Below, piece after piece: positions 1 to 8,313 of a stretch of DNA of 64,000 nucleotides (positions within the stretch are counted from its first letter, which is position 1; each line of letters opens with the position of its first letter). Under the pieces are notes generated by a model. The model was not told the origin of the DNA, made no database searches, and was given only the letters and a program-made list of their open reading frames with translations. The stretch is from B10-G9 sp964627755 (GTDB lineage Bacteria > Chloroflexota > Anaerolineae > Anaerolineales > UBA11858), in the NCBI GenBank assembly GCA_964627755.1, contig CAZVIH010000064.1:1-64000 (forward strand), read 5' to 3'. The translations under genes and the position numbers were made by a program.

Positions 1-1
1 G

Positions 2-166
2 CTGGCCTCTTATGATCGCATGGCAGAAAATATCCATCATAAGGAACGCCTTTTGAAACCAGTTTCTTATTATGCTGAGATCAGACCGGCTCATTACGCC
101 CTGGAACAGAAAGCTAAGGCAGAGGAAGAGGCTTTAAAGGCTGCCCGTCGTTCAAGTCGAGAATAG
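2..166 (+). CDS. C-terminal fragment of an unidentified protein
   Basis: An open frame enters from the left edge and ends at a TAG at 164-166, giving the last 54 residues of a gene that begins outside the window. The visible part starts LASYDRMAEN and becomes strongly charged and alanine/glutamate/lysine-rich (EQKAKAEEEALKAARR), which suggests a helical tail. No catalytic motif is visible, so no function is assigned. It lies 36 bases before the sulfotransferase-like gene on the same strand and may belong to the same envelope-polysaccharide cluster. Confidence 0.6.
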   Translation: MASYDRMAENIHHKERLLKPVSYYAEIRPAHYALEQKAKAEEEALKAARRSSRE

Positions 167-202
167 CCCCATTGTGCTCGGAACCTGCGAATAAATCTGC
201 AG

Positions 203-1054
203 ATGATAAAAAAAAAGGCAGTTTTGATGATTGAGGACAAAAAGAAAATCATTATTGGGGGATGTCCCCGTAGTGGGACTAGTCTGTTTGCCGATTTTTT
301 GGTTCAGAGCGGATTAAAAACAGTGGAAGACCTGCGTAGTTCTAGTCAATACCCCCGAGGTTATCATGAGTATTTTCCACTCTTGATGTTCCATAATGCG
401 ATGGAGCGTTATCCCCGTGGGGCAATGCATAGAATCACCGAAGAACCGTTCCTGACTCCTACACTGTTGGATGATGAGTTTACACGCAAACTTTACTTCC
501 TGGCTTTTTCACCTTTTCAAGATGAAAATATTGATTTTATAAAATATCCCCAGCTGGTACTGTCGATAGATTTCCTCTTTGACCAGTATCCGGACCTGTA
601 TCTGATCGCTTTGTGGAGAAATCCTGCCGCGGTATTTAGATCGCTAGTGAAAAAAGAATTTCCAGTAGAAATGTGGCCTTCATCGGGTTTCAAAGCTATT
701 CTTCTCCAATCTGTGTATGCCTATCATATCCTTAAAGCCCACCAGCATTATCCCGATAGGGTCACAATTTACGCAATAGACGATTTGATCAATAAGAGAA
801 GTGACCTGGGTCCTGATCTGAGGAAACTTGGATACAAAATTGAAGGTGTCCATCCCATTACTAACAAAATGGATCCAGCGATCTGGACCAAACAAGTACC
901 GTTTTTCTGGAATCTTTATTTCCTGGGGATGAGATTATTGGTTCTAATTCTTTTTTCAATTTTCCAGAGCAGGAAAAAGAAATTTTCTCAGCTGGGAAGG
1001 TTTAACCAAGATATCTTGAAGGTGTGTCATGGGTCCGATATTTCTGACATCTAA
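203..1054 (+). CDS. Sulfotransferase family protein
   Basis: A 283-residue protein with a PAPS-binding P-loop near the N-terminus (GGCPRSGTS, residues 19-27) and a second motif near residues 139-147 (RNPAAVFRS) resembling the 3'-phosphate-binding Arg/Ser region of sulfotransferases. The family transfers sulfate from PAPS to carbohydrate or other acceptors; the acceptor here cannot be read. A hydrophobic stretch near residues 235-252 followed by basic residues is unusual for a soluble enzyme and may attach it to the membrane. An internal Met at residue 9 is an alternative start. It overlaps the following glycosyltransferase gene by 26 bases, so the two are probably translationally coupled and may act on the same surface glycan. 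Confidence 0.75.
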   Translation: MIKKKAVLMIEDKKKIIIGGCPRSGTSLFADFLVQSGLKTVEDLRSSSQYPRGYHEYFPLLMFHNAMERYPRGAMHRITEEPFLTPTLLDDEFTRKLYFLAFSPFQDENIDFIKYPQLVLSIDFLFDQYPDLYLIALWRNPAAVFRSLVKKEFPVEMWPSSGFKAILLQSVYAYHILKAHQHYPDRVTIYAIDDLINKRSDLGPDLRKLGYKIEGVHPITNKMDPAIWTKQVPFFWNLYFLGMRLLVLILFSIFQSRKKKFSQLGRFNQDILKVCHGSDISDI

Positions 1055-2138
1055 GATATTCGGTTATGGTGGTATCGAACGATTTGGACGGCAAATCATT
1101 AGATCATTATCCGAGAAGGCTGGGGATGAATTTCAGCATGTTCATGTATTCTCATTAGTTGATTCGCTAGATAAGAATTCTGAAATAACTTTTAATAAAA
1201 ATGTCCATTTAAAGTGTTTTGGGGAAAATCGGTTCTTATTCAGTTTAAGATCCGCTTTATTTGTTTTATATAATCCATCAGTAACATATGTATTTCATCT
1301 TCATATTGCTCCAATAATCTACCTGGTTAAATTTTTCCGACCTAAATTGAGATATGGTGTCCATTTACATGGGATCGAAGCTTGGATTACTTTATCAGGC
1401 TTAAGGAAAAGAGCTGTTCAAAAGGCAGATTTTATAACGGCATCCAGCCAGTTTACCGCTGATAAAGCTGTAGAAATGAATCAACTCAATCAAGAAAAAA
1501 TTTCTGTTCTTTACCCTGCCCTTGACGAAGAATGGTTAAAAAGTATCTCCAAAAAATCTCAGGGATTTGATCCGGAGACATCCACAAAAAAACATATAAT
1601 ATTGACTGTTGCCAGGTTGACAGAATCGGATAAACAAAAAGGAATTGATCACGTTATTGAAGCTTTGCCTGAGTTGCTCAAGGAGTTTCGTGATCTGCAG
1701 TATGTCATTGTTGGCTCAGGAGATGATCTACCAAGACTTAGACAACTGGCATGTGACCTGGAAATATTTGAAAGTGTTCAATTTAGGGGTAGTATTTCTG
1801 ATGAAGAATTGATCAGCTTATATCAAACCTGCAATTTGTTTATCATGCCCAGTAATACAGAAGGTTTAGGAATCGTATACCTAGAAGCTATGGCATTCGC
1901 TAAACCAGTAATATCTGGTAAATATGGTGGCAGCAGTGAAGTTGTCATCCCGGGTGAAACAGGGTATCTTGTGCCTTATGATGATATTCCAGCGATCCAG
2001 AACTCCATCAGAGCTGTGCTGTCGAACCCGGAAAAAGCTTCCCGGATGGGGAAGAGGGGGAGGTTATTAGTGGAGGAAAAATTTAATCTTGATAAGATGG
2101 CATCCGGAATTATCTCATTGTTGTGGACAGCGGATTGA
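1029..2138 (+). CDS. Glycosyltransferase family 4 protein
   Basis: A 369-residue GT-B fold glycosyltransferase. The N-terminal half has a glycine-rich acceptor-domain start (FGYGGIERFGRQI). The C-terminal half carries the GT4 E-x7-E motif (EGLGIVYLE, about residues 277-285) followed by a loop of the PVISGKYGGSSEV type that contacts the nucleotide-sugar. Length is normal for the family. It overlaps the end of the upstream sulfotransferase by 26 bases, pointing to joint synthesis of a modified surface polysaccharide. Donor and acceptor sugars cannot be predicted. The A+T content is visibly higher than in the sulfotransferase, which fits a frequently exchanged glycan gene but does not prove it. 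Confidence 0.85.
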   Translation: MGPIFLTSKIFGYGGIERFGRQIIRSLSEKAGDEFQHVHVFSLVDSLDKNSEITFNKNVHLKCFGENRFLFSLRSALFVLYNPSVTYVFHLHIAPIIYLVKFFRPKLRYGVHLHGIEAWITLSGLRKRAVQKADFITASSQFTADKAVEMNQLNQEKISVLYPALDEEWLKSISKKSQGFDPETSTKKHIILTVARLTESDKQKGIDHVIEALPELLKEFRDLQYVIVGSGDDLPRLRQLACDLEIFESVQFRGSISDEELISLYQTCNLFIMPSNTEGLGIVYLEAMAFAKPVISGKYGGSSEVVIPGETGYLVPYDDIPAIQNSIRAVLSNPEKASRMGKRGRLLVEEKFNLDKMASGIISLLWTAD

Positions 2139-2144
2139 TAATAA

Positions 2145-2315
2145 ATGAAAGACAATTTATCGGTTCAAGAACTTGAAGACAGGATAGACGAAATTAAGAA
2201 AAGCATTCCAGCTCATTCAGTAAGAGCAGCCATGTTAATCGAGCTGGAGGAACTGGAAGAGGAATTGGAACAGCTTCAGGAAGTTGCATCGGGGGAATCA
2301 GATGCCTCAACCTAA
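2145..2315 (+). CDS. Small acidic helical protein (56 aa)
   Basis: An ATG at 2145 opens a 56-residue frame ending with TAA at 2313-2315. The sequence is almost wholly charged and leucine-rich (ELEDRIDEIKK, then LEELEEELEQLQE), as in a short coiled coil. It starts 6 bases after the glycosyltransferase stop and overlaps the ferredoxin-like gene by 14 bases, an arrangement typical of a real operon gene. No family was recognised. It could be a partner or scaffold for the small iron-sulfur protein encoded next. Confidence rests on the tight spacing and coherent composition. Confidence 0.55.
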   Translation: MKDNLSVQELEDRIDEIKKSIPAHSVRAAMLIELEELEEELEQLQEVASGESDAST

Positions 2316-2511
2316 AGTTGTATTGGATTACGAGCGCTGTGATCCAGAATCCTGTCAAGATGGAGTATGCGCGGCCGCCAAGGTGTGCGAAAAAAAGGTA
2401 CTTCGCCAGGAAGCTCCTGGTGAAATGCCGGATATGTATCCAGCTCTGTGCCGGGGCTGCATCGATTGCATCAGCGCTTGCCCCAGGGATGCTATCCGCC
2501 TCATGAAATAA
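2302..2511 (+). CDS. Small 4Fe-4S ferredoxin-like protein
   Basis: A 69-residue protein from the ATG at 2302, preceded by a GGGGGA ribosome-binding-like run; an upstream in-frame TTG at 2284 is less likely. The C-terminal half has a complete [4Fe-4S] motif, CRGCIDCISACP. The N-terminal half has four cysteines in an expanded pattern (C-x4-C-x4-C-x5-C, DYERCDPESCQDGVC...VC), so it either binds a second cluster with unusual geometry or keeps a relic of one. Probably a small cytoplasmic electron carrier or regulatory iron-sulfur protein. It overlaps the 56-residue acidic protein gene by 14 bases. No redox partner is evident nearby. Confidence 0.75.
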   Translation: MPQPKVVLDYERCDPESCQDGVCAAAKVCEKKVLRQEAPGEMPDMYPALCRGCIDCISACPRDAIRLMK

Positions 2512-2986
2512 TAACCACCCATCCTTATCCTGTCATTGCCAGGAAGAGCAGCTTCCGAAGCAATTTGTATTAAATTAAACTTAGACCAAAAATAATAACT
2601 GGTCAATATTCGAGCGTAAAAAACTGTCTAATAATGAATTGATTGTAGAGATGATATAGGTCGAGGAATGAAGCTCAGATTGCTTCGTCGCCCTCACTTC
2701 GTTCGGGCTCCTCGCAATGAAAGTATGTTTTTGATCTGAGAGCCTGTTCTCTCCGAACGATCCTCGGCGGGGATAAAAAACACCCGGGGACGGGTGTTTG
2801 AGCAGAATTGGACAATATCTGTTTAATAAATGTCATTCTGACATTGAGCGAAGCGAAATGGAAGAATCCATATGGGGATCGGTTTCCGATACCTTCCCAA
2901 ATCTAAATTTTTTTTACTTGAAAATTGGAATCTTATATGGATCCTTCGCTAACGCTCAGGATGACAGGATTGTGGATGGGTAATGC
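2512..2986. repeat. Gene-free stretch with inverted interspersed repeats
   Basis: There is no convincing gene here. The stretch holds two families of short dispersed-repeat-like segments. One occurs near 2533-2569 (containing TTCCGAAGCAA) and in inverted orientation near 2678-2720 (AGATTGCTTCG ... CTCGCAATGA). The other is an inverted pair: 2831-2875 (CATTCTGACATTGAGCGAAG, AATCCATATGG) facing 2934-2971 (ATATGGATCCTTCGC, CTCAGGATGACAG). Such arms resemble REP-like intergenic elements common in Anaerolineae and other environmental genomes. A short frame at 2798-2983 is a by-product of these arms. Confidence 0.6.
2774..2799 (-). terminator. Rho-independent terminator, - strand
   Basis: The arms AAACACCCG (2778-2786) and CGGGTGTTT (2791-2799) form a 9-bp stem. 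Read on the - strand the stem is followed by a run of T (2774-2780). It could end the transcript of the - strand gene at 2987-3211. Confidence 0.5.
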
Positions 2987-3211
2987 TCAGCCAGTAAAAT
3001 CAGGCGGTTCATCTGGAAGCCCCAGGATCTCCCTGGCTTCTTTCTCCTGATGGTCCATCACCAGCAGCTCCGAGATCTGGTTATCTCCCACGTAAAATGA
3101 AGGTGCCTTGTAATAGGGGACAACCACAGCCCGGATACCATGTTCTTCCAGGATGGCCTGATCCCGGTTCGCCTCTACCGTAGGTTGGATATTTAATATG
3201 ACCGATTTCAT
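2987..3211 (-). CDS. DUF2007-like small protein
   Basis: A 74-residue protein resembling DUF2007 'putative signal transducing protein' family members. It starts with a short beta strand (SVILNIQP), continues with a segment that recalls the domain pattern (EANRDQAILEEHGIRAVVV), and ends with a ligand-like strand and helix (ELLVMDHQEKEAREILG). These ferredoxin-fold domains are found alone or fused to zinc-ribbon proteins; no biochemical role is established. A GGTGGTG stretch lies shortly before the ATG on the - strand. It stands alone between a repeat-rich intergenic stretch and the divergent surface-protein island. Confidence 0.65.
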   Translation of the reverse strand: MKSVILNIQPTVEANRDQAILEEHGIRAVVVPYYKAPSFYVGDNQISELLVMDHQEKEAREILGLPDEPPDFTG

Positions 3212-3406
3212 AGAACACCACCATTTTCCTGATTCAATTTTACTTCAACTGAGTAGTTTTTTGGATAGGAAATAGTAAGAATTAACAAAACTATCAGCAA
3301 TTCCAGCTCTAAACAAGCGTATAATCTAGACGAGAAATGATAAATTAAACCCAAACCCGGCCAAATGGTTTAGGGCTTTACAGTTTTGTTAGACAGGCCT
3401 GGCAGT

Positions 3407-3435
3407 TTGACGCTGGTGTTTTCTGTCGATATAAT
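3407..3435 (+). promoter_or_regulatory. Sigma70-type promoter of the TadE/TadG unit
   Basis: TTGACG at 3407-3412 and a perfect TATAAT at 3430-3435 are separated by 17 bases. Transcription would start about 15-20 bases before the ATG at 3461. A TGTTAG half-site at 3387-3392 and a TTTAGGGCTT stretch upstream recall, imperfectly, the palindrome found before the other genes of this island. Confidence 0.7.
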
Positions 3436-3460
3436 GAAGATATTAAATTAGGATAAGTAT

Positions 3461-4189
3461 ATGAACAGGAAGACTTCCCACTCTTCAGGTAATAGTTCCG
3501 GGCAGAGTTTCGTTGAACTGGCGATCGTACTGCCCTTGCTGTTATTTTTATTAATTGCTTTTGTTGAGGTCGGAGCAGTTGTCTATAACTATCTTTCTCT
3601 CCTGGATGTTGTCAGGGAGGCTGCCAGGTTTGCGGCAGACAGGGATCCAGAAGTATTGTTGGGAGATATGAGCAATTACCCGATCAGCGCTTGTGAGGAT
3701 AATGCGCTGCATTATTACCTGGATACTGCCTGTGTGGTCATCGGGACCAATTTTAATCAGGATATCACTCTTGACCCGACCAGGGACGATCTCACTATTT
3801 CCATTTTCACTATTGATAATAATGTGGTTACTGACCGGAAACCCAACGACGGCGATGGGGTCTGGTCGCTATACGGGGATAACTGGACCAAGAACTGTGA
3901 TGGAACGCCGGGCTCGACCACGCCCTTTTTCCCACAGCAAATCCATGACGCTTGGGTGTCTATTGCAGCCCCTACCTCCGGACCCGGGACACCCACTGTT
4001 GGGGTTGGAACCACCGTTCCTGGTGGACCAACAGATAAAGGCATCGTGCTGGTGGAGATCTATTACTGCCATGATCAATTGCTCAACTTACCTCTGATTG
4101 CAGACCTGCTGCCCAACCCGATCCCCCTGCATGCCTTTGCAGTCATGCCGGCGCCCATGGCAGCTCCCACGCCAACACCGTTGCCTTAG
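3461..4189 (+). CDS. TadE-like pseudopilin
   Basis: A 242-residue protein with the TadE signature at residues 14-45: a short basic N-terminus, then GQSFVELAIVLPLLLFLL and a long hydrophobic helix. The glutamate after the G-Q-S-F-V segment is characteristic of TadE/TadG pseudopilins, which anchor in the inner membrane and associate with the Flp/Tad pilus. The exported part contains several cysteines and ends in a short Thr/Pro tail (APTPTPLP). The gene follows a strong promoter, and the TadG-like gene begins 16 bases downstream. No Tad ATPase, secretin or prepilin peptidase lies in the window, so the rest of the machinery must be elsewhere if it exists. Confidence 0.8.
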   Translation: MNRKTSHSSGNSSGQSFVELAIVLPLLLFLLIAFVEVGAVVYNYLSLLDVVREAARFAADRDPEVLLGDMSNYPISACEDNALHYYLDTACVVIGTNFNQDITLDPTRDDLTISIFTIDNNVVTDRKPNDGDGVWSLYGDNWTKNCDGTPGSTTPFFPQQIHDAWVSIAAPTSGPGTPTVGVGTTVPGGPTDKGIVLVEIYYCHDQLLNLPLIADLLPNPIPLHAFAVMPAPMAAPTPTPLP

Positions 4190-4205
4190 ATCAAAGAAGG
4201 TAATT

Positions 4206-5906
4206 ATGAAAAAGAAGATAAATCACCCTTATAAAAATCTTTCTGATATGATTTCCCGCGTTTTCGGCCAAATCAGGGAAGGAAATCTCCGGGAAAGGGG
4301 CCAGGCCCTGGTGATCACAGCGGTTGCCTTTTTGGCCATGCTGGCATTTGCAGGGTTGGTTACAGATGCCGGGACCCTGTACATGAGTTTCACCCGTCTG
4401 AAAAGAGGTTTGGACTCCGCTGCGGTGGCGGCGGCTAACGAGATCCGCGATTCATCCCTGCCGGCAGCCCAGCGTCGAGCATTGATCCGGGAATCCGCCC
4501 GGGAAATGCTGGCTTTAAACGACATCTCGGATATCTATTCTCTGGAAACTTATCTATGTGAGGACGCAGGCATTCCGGCCGCTTTTGCATCGGTTTGTCC
4601 TGCCCCGGGTGAAATCAAACGGAAACTGGCCTGGATCCAGGCCACTCAGAACAGCCCCGTATATTTTCTGCAATTATTTGGGATTAGAGATATACCCATC
4701 ACAACCCATTCCATCGGCGAAGCAGCTTCTCTGGACGTTGTGATCGTGATCGATACCTCGGAATCTATGGCAAATGAAACAGATATCAACCCCGCAGATG
4801 GTGTATCAGACTATACCCCTGATTATGATGCGACCAACTGTAATGCCAGTAATACTTGCCAGCCCCTGCGAAAAGCCAAAGACGCAGCCAACGCCATGAT
4901 CGACAAATTCTTTGATGGGTACGACCGCATTGCCGTTGTCACCTATGATGTGATGGCCCACGTTCACGACCCGGACCCGTCAACCACTGATGTAGTGCTG
5001 GAAGCGGACCACTCAGCTGTAAAAGCTGCCATTAATGCCATCCAGTTATTTGATGGCCCGTCGCCAGCTGATATCCTGGCTTTTGGTGACCCCCAAACTG
5101 GACAGGTAAACCCGATGAATGTGGATGGAGATACTGATTATTTTGAGGTGAATGATATTATTGGGAACACATGCACTGGATGCGGCATGCGTGTGGCCGG
5201 GGATATCCTCAAGGCCCAGGGCAGGGTGGACAGCGTCTGGATCATAGTGTTCCTTTCCGACGGGACAACCAATGTAAGTGATCTGCCACCTGCAGCCCAT
5301 GGTGCTTCACCTGAGACTTATAATACAGATCCAAGTTTTAATGAAGTCCCGGCAAGTTATTCGAACGGCTTCTGCGGCGGAGCGCTTGGCGCCCGCCTGT
5401 GGACCAATGAACCCAGCACACCTTATTCCTGGTGTACGGATGGTGATCCCTCAACCCGACACTGCGGACCCTTCCATACTGCTGCCGGTGAATGCCCGGC
5501 AGGCGCAATCTGGAATACAAGCTCTCCTCCTTACGATACCGAGGATTATGCCCGCGATATGACTGACCGGGTAGCTCTGGTTTACCCTGTGTATCCTGCA
5601 GATTCTACTGAACCCAAGTCTGGTGACGAAATAGCGATCTACGCCATTGGCCTAGGTCAGGCAGCCAAACCCCCGGATTATGACGGAGAGGTGTTATTAA
5701 GATATATGGCCAATATCGGGGATGATAACTTCCGCAATCCCATACCAGATGATCCTACCGATATTTATGATCAGGATCCGTGTGATCCAGCTATTGCTCC
5801 ACCTCAAACTTCGTGCGGGCAGTATTATTATGCTCCCAGCGGCGCTTATCTGACGCAAATTTTTGAAAAAGTAGCCGGGAGTATCTTCACCCGAATTACG
5901 CAATAA
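4206..5906 (+). CDS. TadG-like protein with von Willebrand A domain
   Basis: A 566-residue protein from the ATG at 4206, chosen because AGAAGG lies 5 bases upstream; the frame is open further upstream but overlaps tadE. Residues about 35-75 form the Tad pilus-assembly membrane anchor (RGQALVITAVAFLAMLAFAG ... DAGTLYMSFTRLKRGLDSAA). The MIDAS metal motif of a vWA domain, DTSES, lies at residues 183-187, with a supporting FLSDGTTN strand further on. Cysteine-rich inserts fill the second half. TadG proteins of this kind sit in the envelope and act in adhesion or pilus anchoring. Co-transcribed with the TadE-like gene. Confidence 0.8.
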   Translation: MKKKINHPYKNLSDMISRVFGQIREGNLRERGQALVITAVAFLAMLAFAGLVTDAGTLYMSFTRLKRGLDSAAVAAANEIRDSSLPAAQRRALIRESAREMLALNDISDIYSLETYLCEDAGIPAAFASVCPAPGEIKRKLAWIQATQNSPVYFLQLFGIRDIPITTHSIGEAASLDVVIVIDTSESMANETDINPADGVSDYTPDYDATNCNASNTCQPLRKAKDAANAMIDKFFDGYDRIAVVTYDVMAHVHDPDPSTTDVVLEADHSAVKAAINAIQLFDGPSPADILAFGDPQTGQVNPMNVDGDTDYFEVNDIIGNTCTGCGMRVAGDILKAQGRVDSVWIIVFLSDGTTNVSDLPPAAHGASPETYNTDPSFNEVPASYSNGFCGGALGARLWTNEPSTPYSWCTDGDPSTRHCGPFHTAAGECPAGAIWNTSSPPYDTEDYARDMTDRVALVYPVYPADSTEPKSGDEIAIYAIGLGQAAKPPDYDGEVLLRYMANIGDDNFRNPIPDDPTDIYDQDPCDPAIAPPQTSCGQYYYAPSGAYLTQIFEKVAGSIFTRITQ

Positions 5907-5950
5907 GTGCTTCATCACCCTCTGTTTGGTGTATCAAAAGGTCAGTTTTA

Positions 5951-5959
5951 TGATATACT
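5951..5959 (+). promoter_or_regulatory. Extended -10 promoter before the first long TadE paralogue
   Basis: TGA-TATACT (5951-5959) matches an extended -10 element, with no convincing -35 box. It lies about 37 bases before the ATG at 5996. The palindromic operator seen before other units of the island is absent here. Confidence 0.4.
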
Positions 5960-5995
5960 GCCATTACTAAATTAGAAGGAAGAGAGCTGTAAGAA

Positions 5996-8059
5996 ATGAA
6001 ATCGGGGCGGATTTCACATACCAGGACTAAAAGTCGGGGTCAGGCAATGGTAGAATTTGTCATTGCCCTCCCGATTTTGTTGTTTATTATCTTTGGCATC
6101 ATCGAATTTGCCAGGATGGTCTTTGCCTGGATGGCGGTCCAGAATGCAGCCCGATTTGGGATCCGTTATGCCGTTACCGGCGAATTCAAGGAAATTTACT
6201 GCATCGAAGCGGGAAATCTGCTGGGAGCGGCCCATGTTGCAGCAGATACAGATGGGGGAGCCCCCCAGGATTGCAAGATCCCGGACAGCTATACAAATGC
6301 GGATAAAAGCGATAAAGAACGCGAGCTGATCGATATGGCCCGGTTGTTTTCCATACAAGATGCAGCTGTTGGGGGGGGAACAGGATTATGGCTGCGGCCC
6401 AACGTATCAGGAAATTATGAGCAGTACCTTGGCCTTCATGATCCGGCCTTTATCGGCCTGCCCGATGAAACCGGTTTTTACCATATCACGATCTGCAGCA
6501 ACCGCGGGGGACAATACCGCATGAACACTAACCTTTCGGTGATCCCCTTATGCGAGCTTATTCCTGCCTCACAATTAATGGATGATGCTGGCGGCCCGGG
6601 AGACCGGGTCAAGGTTCATGTGGAACACCGCCATCCCCTGTTTTTACCCATTTTGACCAATATCTGGCCATCCGTCATGCTCAACGCTGAACGTGACGGT
6701 ATTGTTGAGAAATTCCGCACTTCCCGATCATTGGGAGTATCCGGTCCTATTCTTTCAGCGCCCACCTGGACCCAGACCCCAACAATTACCTTGACACCCA
6801 CGATCACATTAACGCCTACTGAAACGCCAACTCCAACTGCCTCTGCAACCCCTATCCCTGTGGATTGTGATCTGATCAATATTGCTTACAGCATGGTTGG
6901 AGACTACGGGGGAGGATATTACGGGGCCCTGGTGAGAATCAAGAATAACAATCCGGTGCCCATTCACCTGCACCAGGCCGATCTGGCCTGGGAAAAACTG
7001 CCCGCCAGCCGTTATGTTTATGGGATGAAGTTTAACCTCAGTCCCTGGGCTATTCTGGATGATATGGTCCCGGATACGACCTGGGCTCCTGCGGTTCCAA
7101 TTGAAATGGTTGCAGGCGGATTAGGTGATTATGTAGCTTTATTTAAACCGGTGGCAGAACCCGTCCAGGGAAGTACTATCGTTGATCTGGAATTTGATGA
7201 CAGCTGCCTCAAGGGTATTTCGGCAAACATGCCCACCGCGACGGTCAGTTTAACACCAACAATAACAGATACACCGACCCTGACACCAACTCCGGATTGC
7301 AGTAAGTACAGTATGTCCAATTTTGTATTTGAGAATTACGCCATTCAAAGGATGACTGTCACAAATGGTGATGTTGTGGATACTACAGTGAGTCAGATCT
7401 CTCTGGATTGGAACTTCGCTGAGAATTATGGGGTCACGAATGGGTATCCGAATCTGAATGTTGACTGGTTTGAATGGAATGGAAGTTATTTCCACCTGGG
7501 TGGCAATGGTGATGGAGTAATTGATAGCAGTTCCCCAACCACCTGGAGTGGCTCCCGGCCTTTTAATAATGGATCAACTTATACCTGGCGAATTGATTTT
7601 GACAACAACTGGGGAGGAAATGCACCCTTACCGGGCGTTGTCAGCAACGACTTTGGGGTGATCATTGACTTTACCAACGGCTGTCAGCTGCGACGGGATG
7701 CAATTCCCAGGCCGATCATATCCTGGACGCCATCCTCCACACCCACCGTCACCTGGACACCCACACCTCCGCCGCCGCCGACGAATACACCCCTGCCATC
7801 CAATACACCCCTGCCGTCAGCAACACCACTGCCAACCCGCACGCCTACCATAACCTGGACTCCGTCTATCACGCCATCACCAACTACAACCCCGGTCCCG
7901 ACAGCTACTGCGCTGCCTACCAATACCCCCGTGCCTAGCAGCACACCAGTACCGTCAAATACTCCAAACCTGACAGCGACAGCTCTCGCAGCTTCTCCAA
8001 CACCGTCGCCTACAAAGTCAACTACCCCCACAGCAACAGCTACTTATTTCTTGGAGTAG
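5996..8059 (+). CDS. TadE-anchored surface protein with Thr/Pro stalk, copy 1
   Basis: A 687-residue protein. Residues about 14-45 are a TadE anchor (RGQAMVEFVIALP, then a hydrophobic helix ending near MAVQNAARFG). A conserved module follows to about residue 255, then a Thr/Pro linker (257-287), a first beta-rich module beginning near VDCDLINIAY, a second linker (412-433), a second module (NFVFENYAIQR onward), and a stalk of about 110 residues made of T-P-x repeats such as TNTPLPSNTPLP. It ends in ATYFLE. Two further copies follow. The layout suggests a membrane-anchored protein projecting two modules, or a pseudopilin built into a fibre. The function is unknown beyond the TadE anchor. Confidence 0.75.
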   Translation: MKSGRISHTRTKSRGQAMVEFVIALPILLFIIFGIIEFARMVFAWMAVQNAARFGIRYAVTGEFKEIYCIEAGNLLGAAHVAADTDGGAPQDCKIPDSYTNADKSDKERELIDMARLFSIQDAAVGGGTGLWLRPNVSGNYEQYLGLHDPAFIGLPDETGFYHITICSNRGGQYRMNTNLSVIPLCELIPASQLMDDAGGPGDRVKVHVEHRHPLFLPILTNIWPSVMLNAERDGIVEKFRTSRSLGVSGPILSAPTWTQTPTITLTPTITLTPTETPTPTASATPIPVDCDLINIAYSMVGDYGGGYYGALVRIKNNNPVPIHLHQADLAWEKLPASRYVYGMKFNLSPWAILDDMVPDTTWAPAVPIEMVAGGLGDYVALFKPVAEPVQGSTIVDLEFDDSCLKGISANMPTATVSLTPTITDTPTLTPTPDCSKYSMSNFVFENYAIQRMTVTNGDVVDTTVSQISLDWNFAENYGVTNGYPNLNVDWFEWNGSYFHLGGNGDGVIDSSSPTTWSGSRPFNNGSTYTWRIDFDNNWGGNAPLPGVVSNDFGVIIDFTNGCQLRRDAIPRPIISWTPSSTPTVTWTPTPPPPPTNTPLPSNTPLPSATPLPTRTPTITWTPSITPSPTTTPVPTATALPTNTPVPSSTPVPSNTPNLTATALAASPTPSPTKSTTPTATATYFLE

Positions 8060-8100
8060 CATGGAATATATTTATTAGAATAATGATTACTGATACTGAA

Positions 8101-8132
8101 AAATGCCCTCACAGGAGGGCATTTGTGTTTTT
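8101..8132 (+). terminator. Terminator after copy 1
   Basis: The 10-bp stem AAATGCCCTC/GAGGGCATTT (8101-8110 and 8115-8124) with loop ACAG is followed by GTGTTTTT. It closes the transcript of the first long paralogue. Confidence 0.8.
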
Positions 8133-8203
8133 GTAATAAGATTTCTGTCTTGTAAGGTGTAAATCCAATTTTTACCCTCTATAGTTGATTATTTATTGAG
8201 AAC

Positions 8204-8257
8204 CTAACAGGAATGTTAGTTTAGAGGGCTTGTGCAAAACCCCAAGGATGCTAAACT
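8204..8257 (+). promoter_or_regulatory. Palindromic operator plus promoter, unit A
   Basis: CTAACA-GGAA-TGTTAG (8204-8219) is followed after exactly 10 bases by TTGTGC (-35, 8230-8235), a 16-base spacer and TAAACT (-10, 8252-8257). The same spacing recurs at 11106-11159 and 13562-13615. The palindrome centre lies upstream of the -35, where activators usually bind. Transcription would begin near 8264, about 50 bases before the ATG at 8314. Confidence 0.7.
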
Positions 8258-8313
8258 GATATCAAGTCCACCTTATCTAGATTTAGGCTTTCATTGGACA
8301 AAGGAAGAAGCTC

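Noticed and set aside
2798..2983. 61-codon + strand frame
   Set aside because: It consists of the arms of the intergenic repeats (ERSEMEESI, FANAQDDR), a known type of false translation of such repeats, and has no ribosome-binding site.
3371..3406. Fourth copy of the palindrome-promoter module before 3461
   Set aside because: Only the TGTTAG half and a TTTAGGGCTT stretch are present. The other arm has two mismatches and the distance to the -35 is 14 rather than 10, so it was left out of the consensus.
7684..8031. Long - strand frames (115 codons) opposite the Thr/Pro stalks at 7684-8031, 10330-10677 and 12822-13169
   Set aside because: They are the mirror of the ACN/CCN-rich stalk codons and give Gly/Val-rich low-complexity proteins. 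They recur only because the stalks are paralogous.
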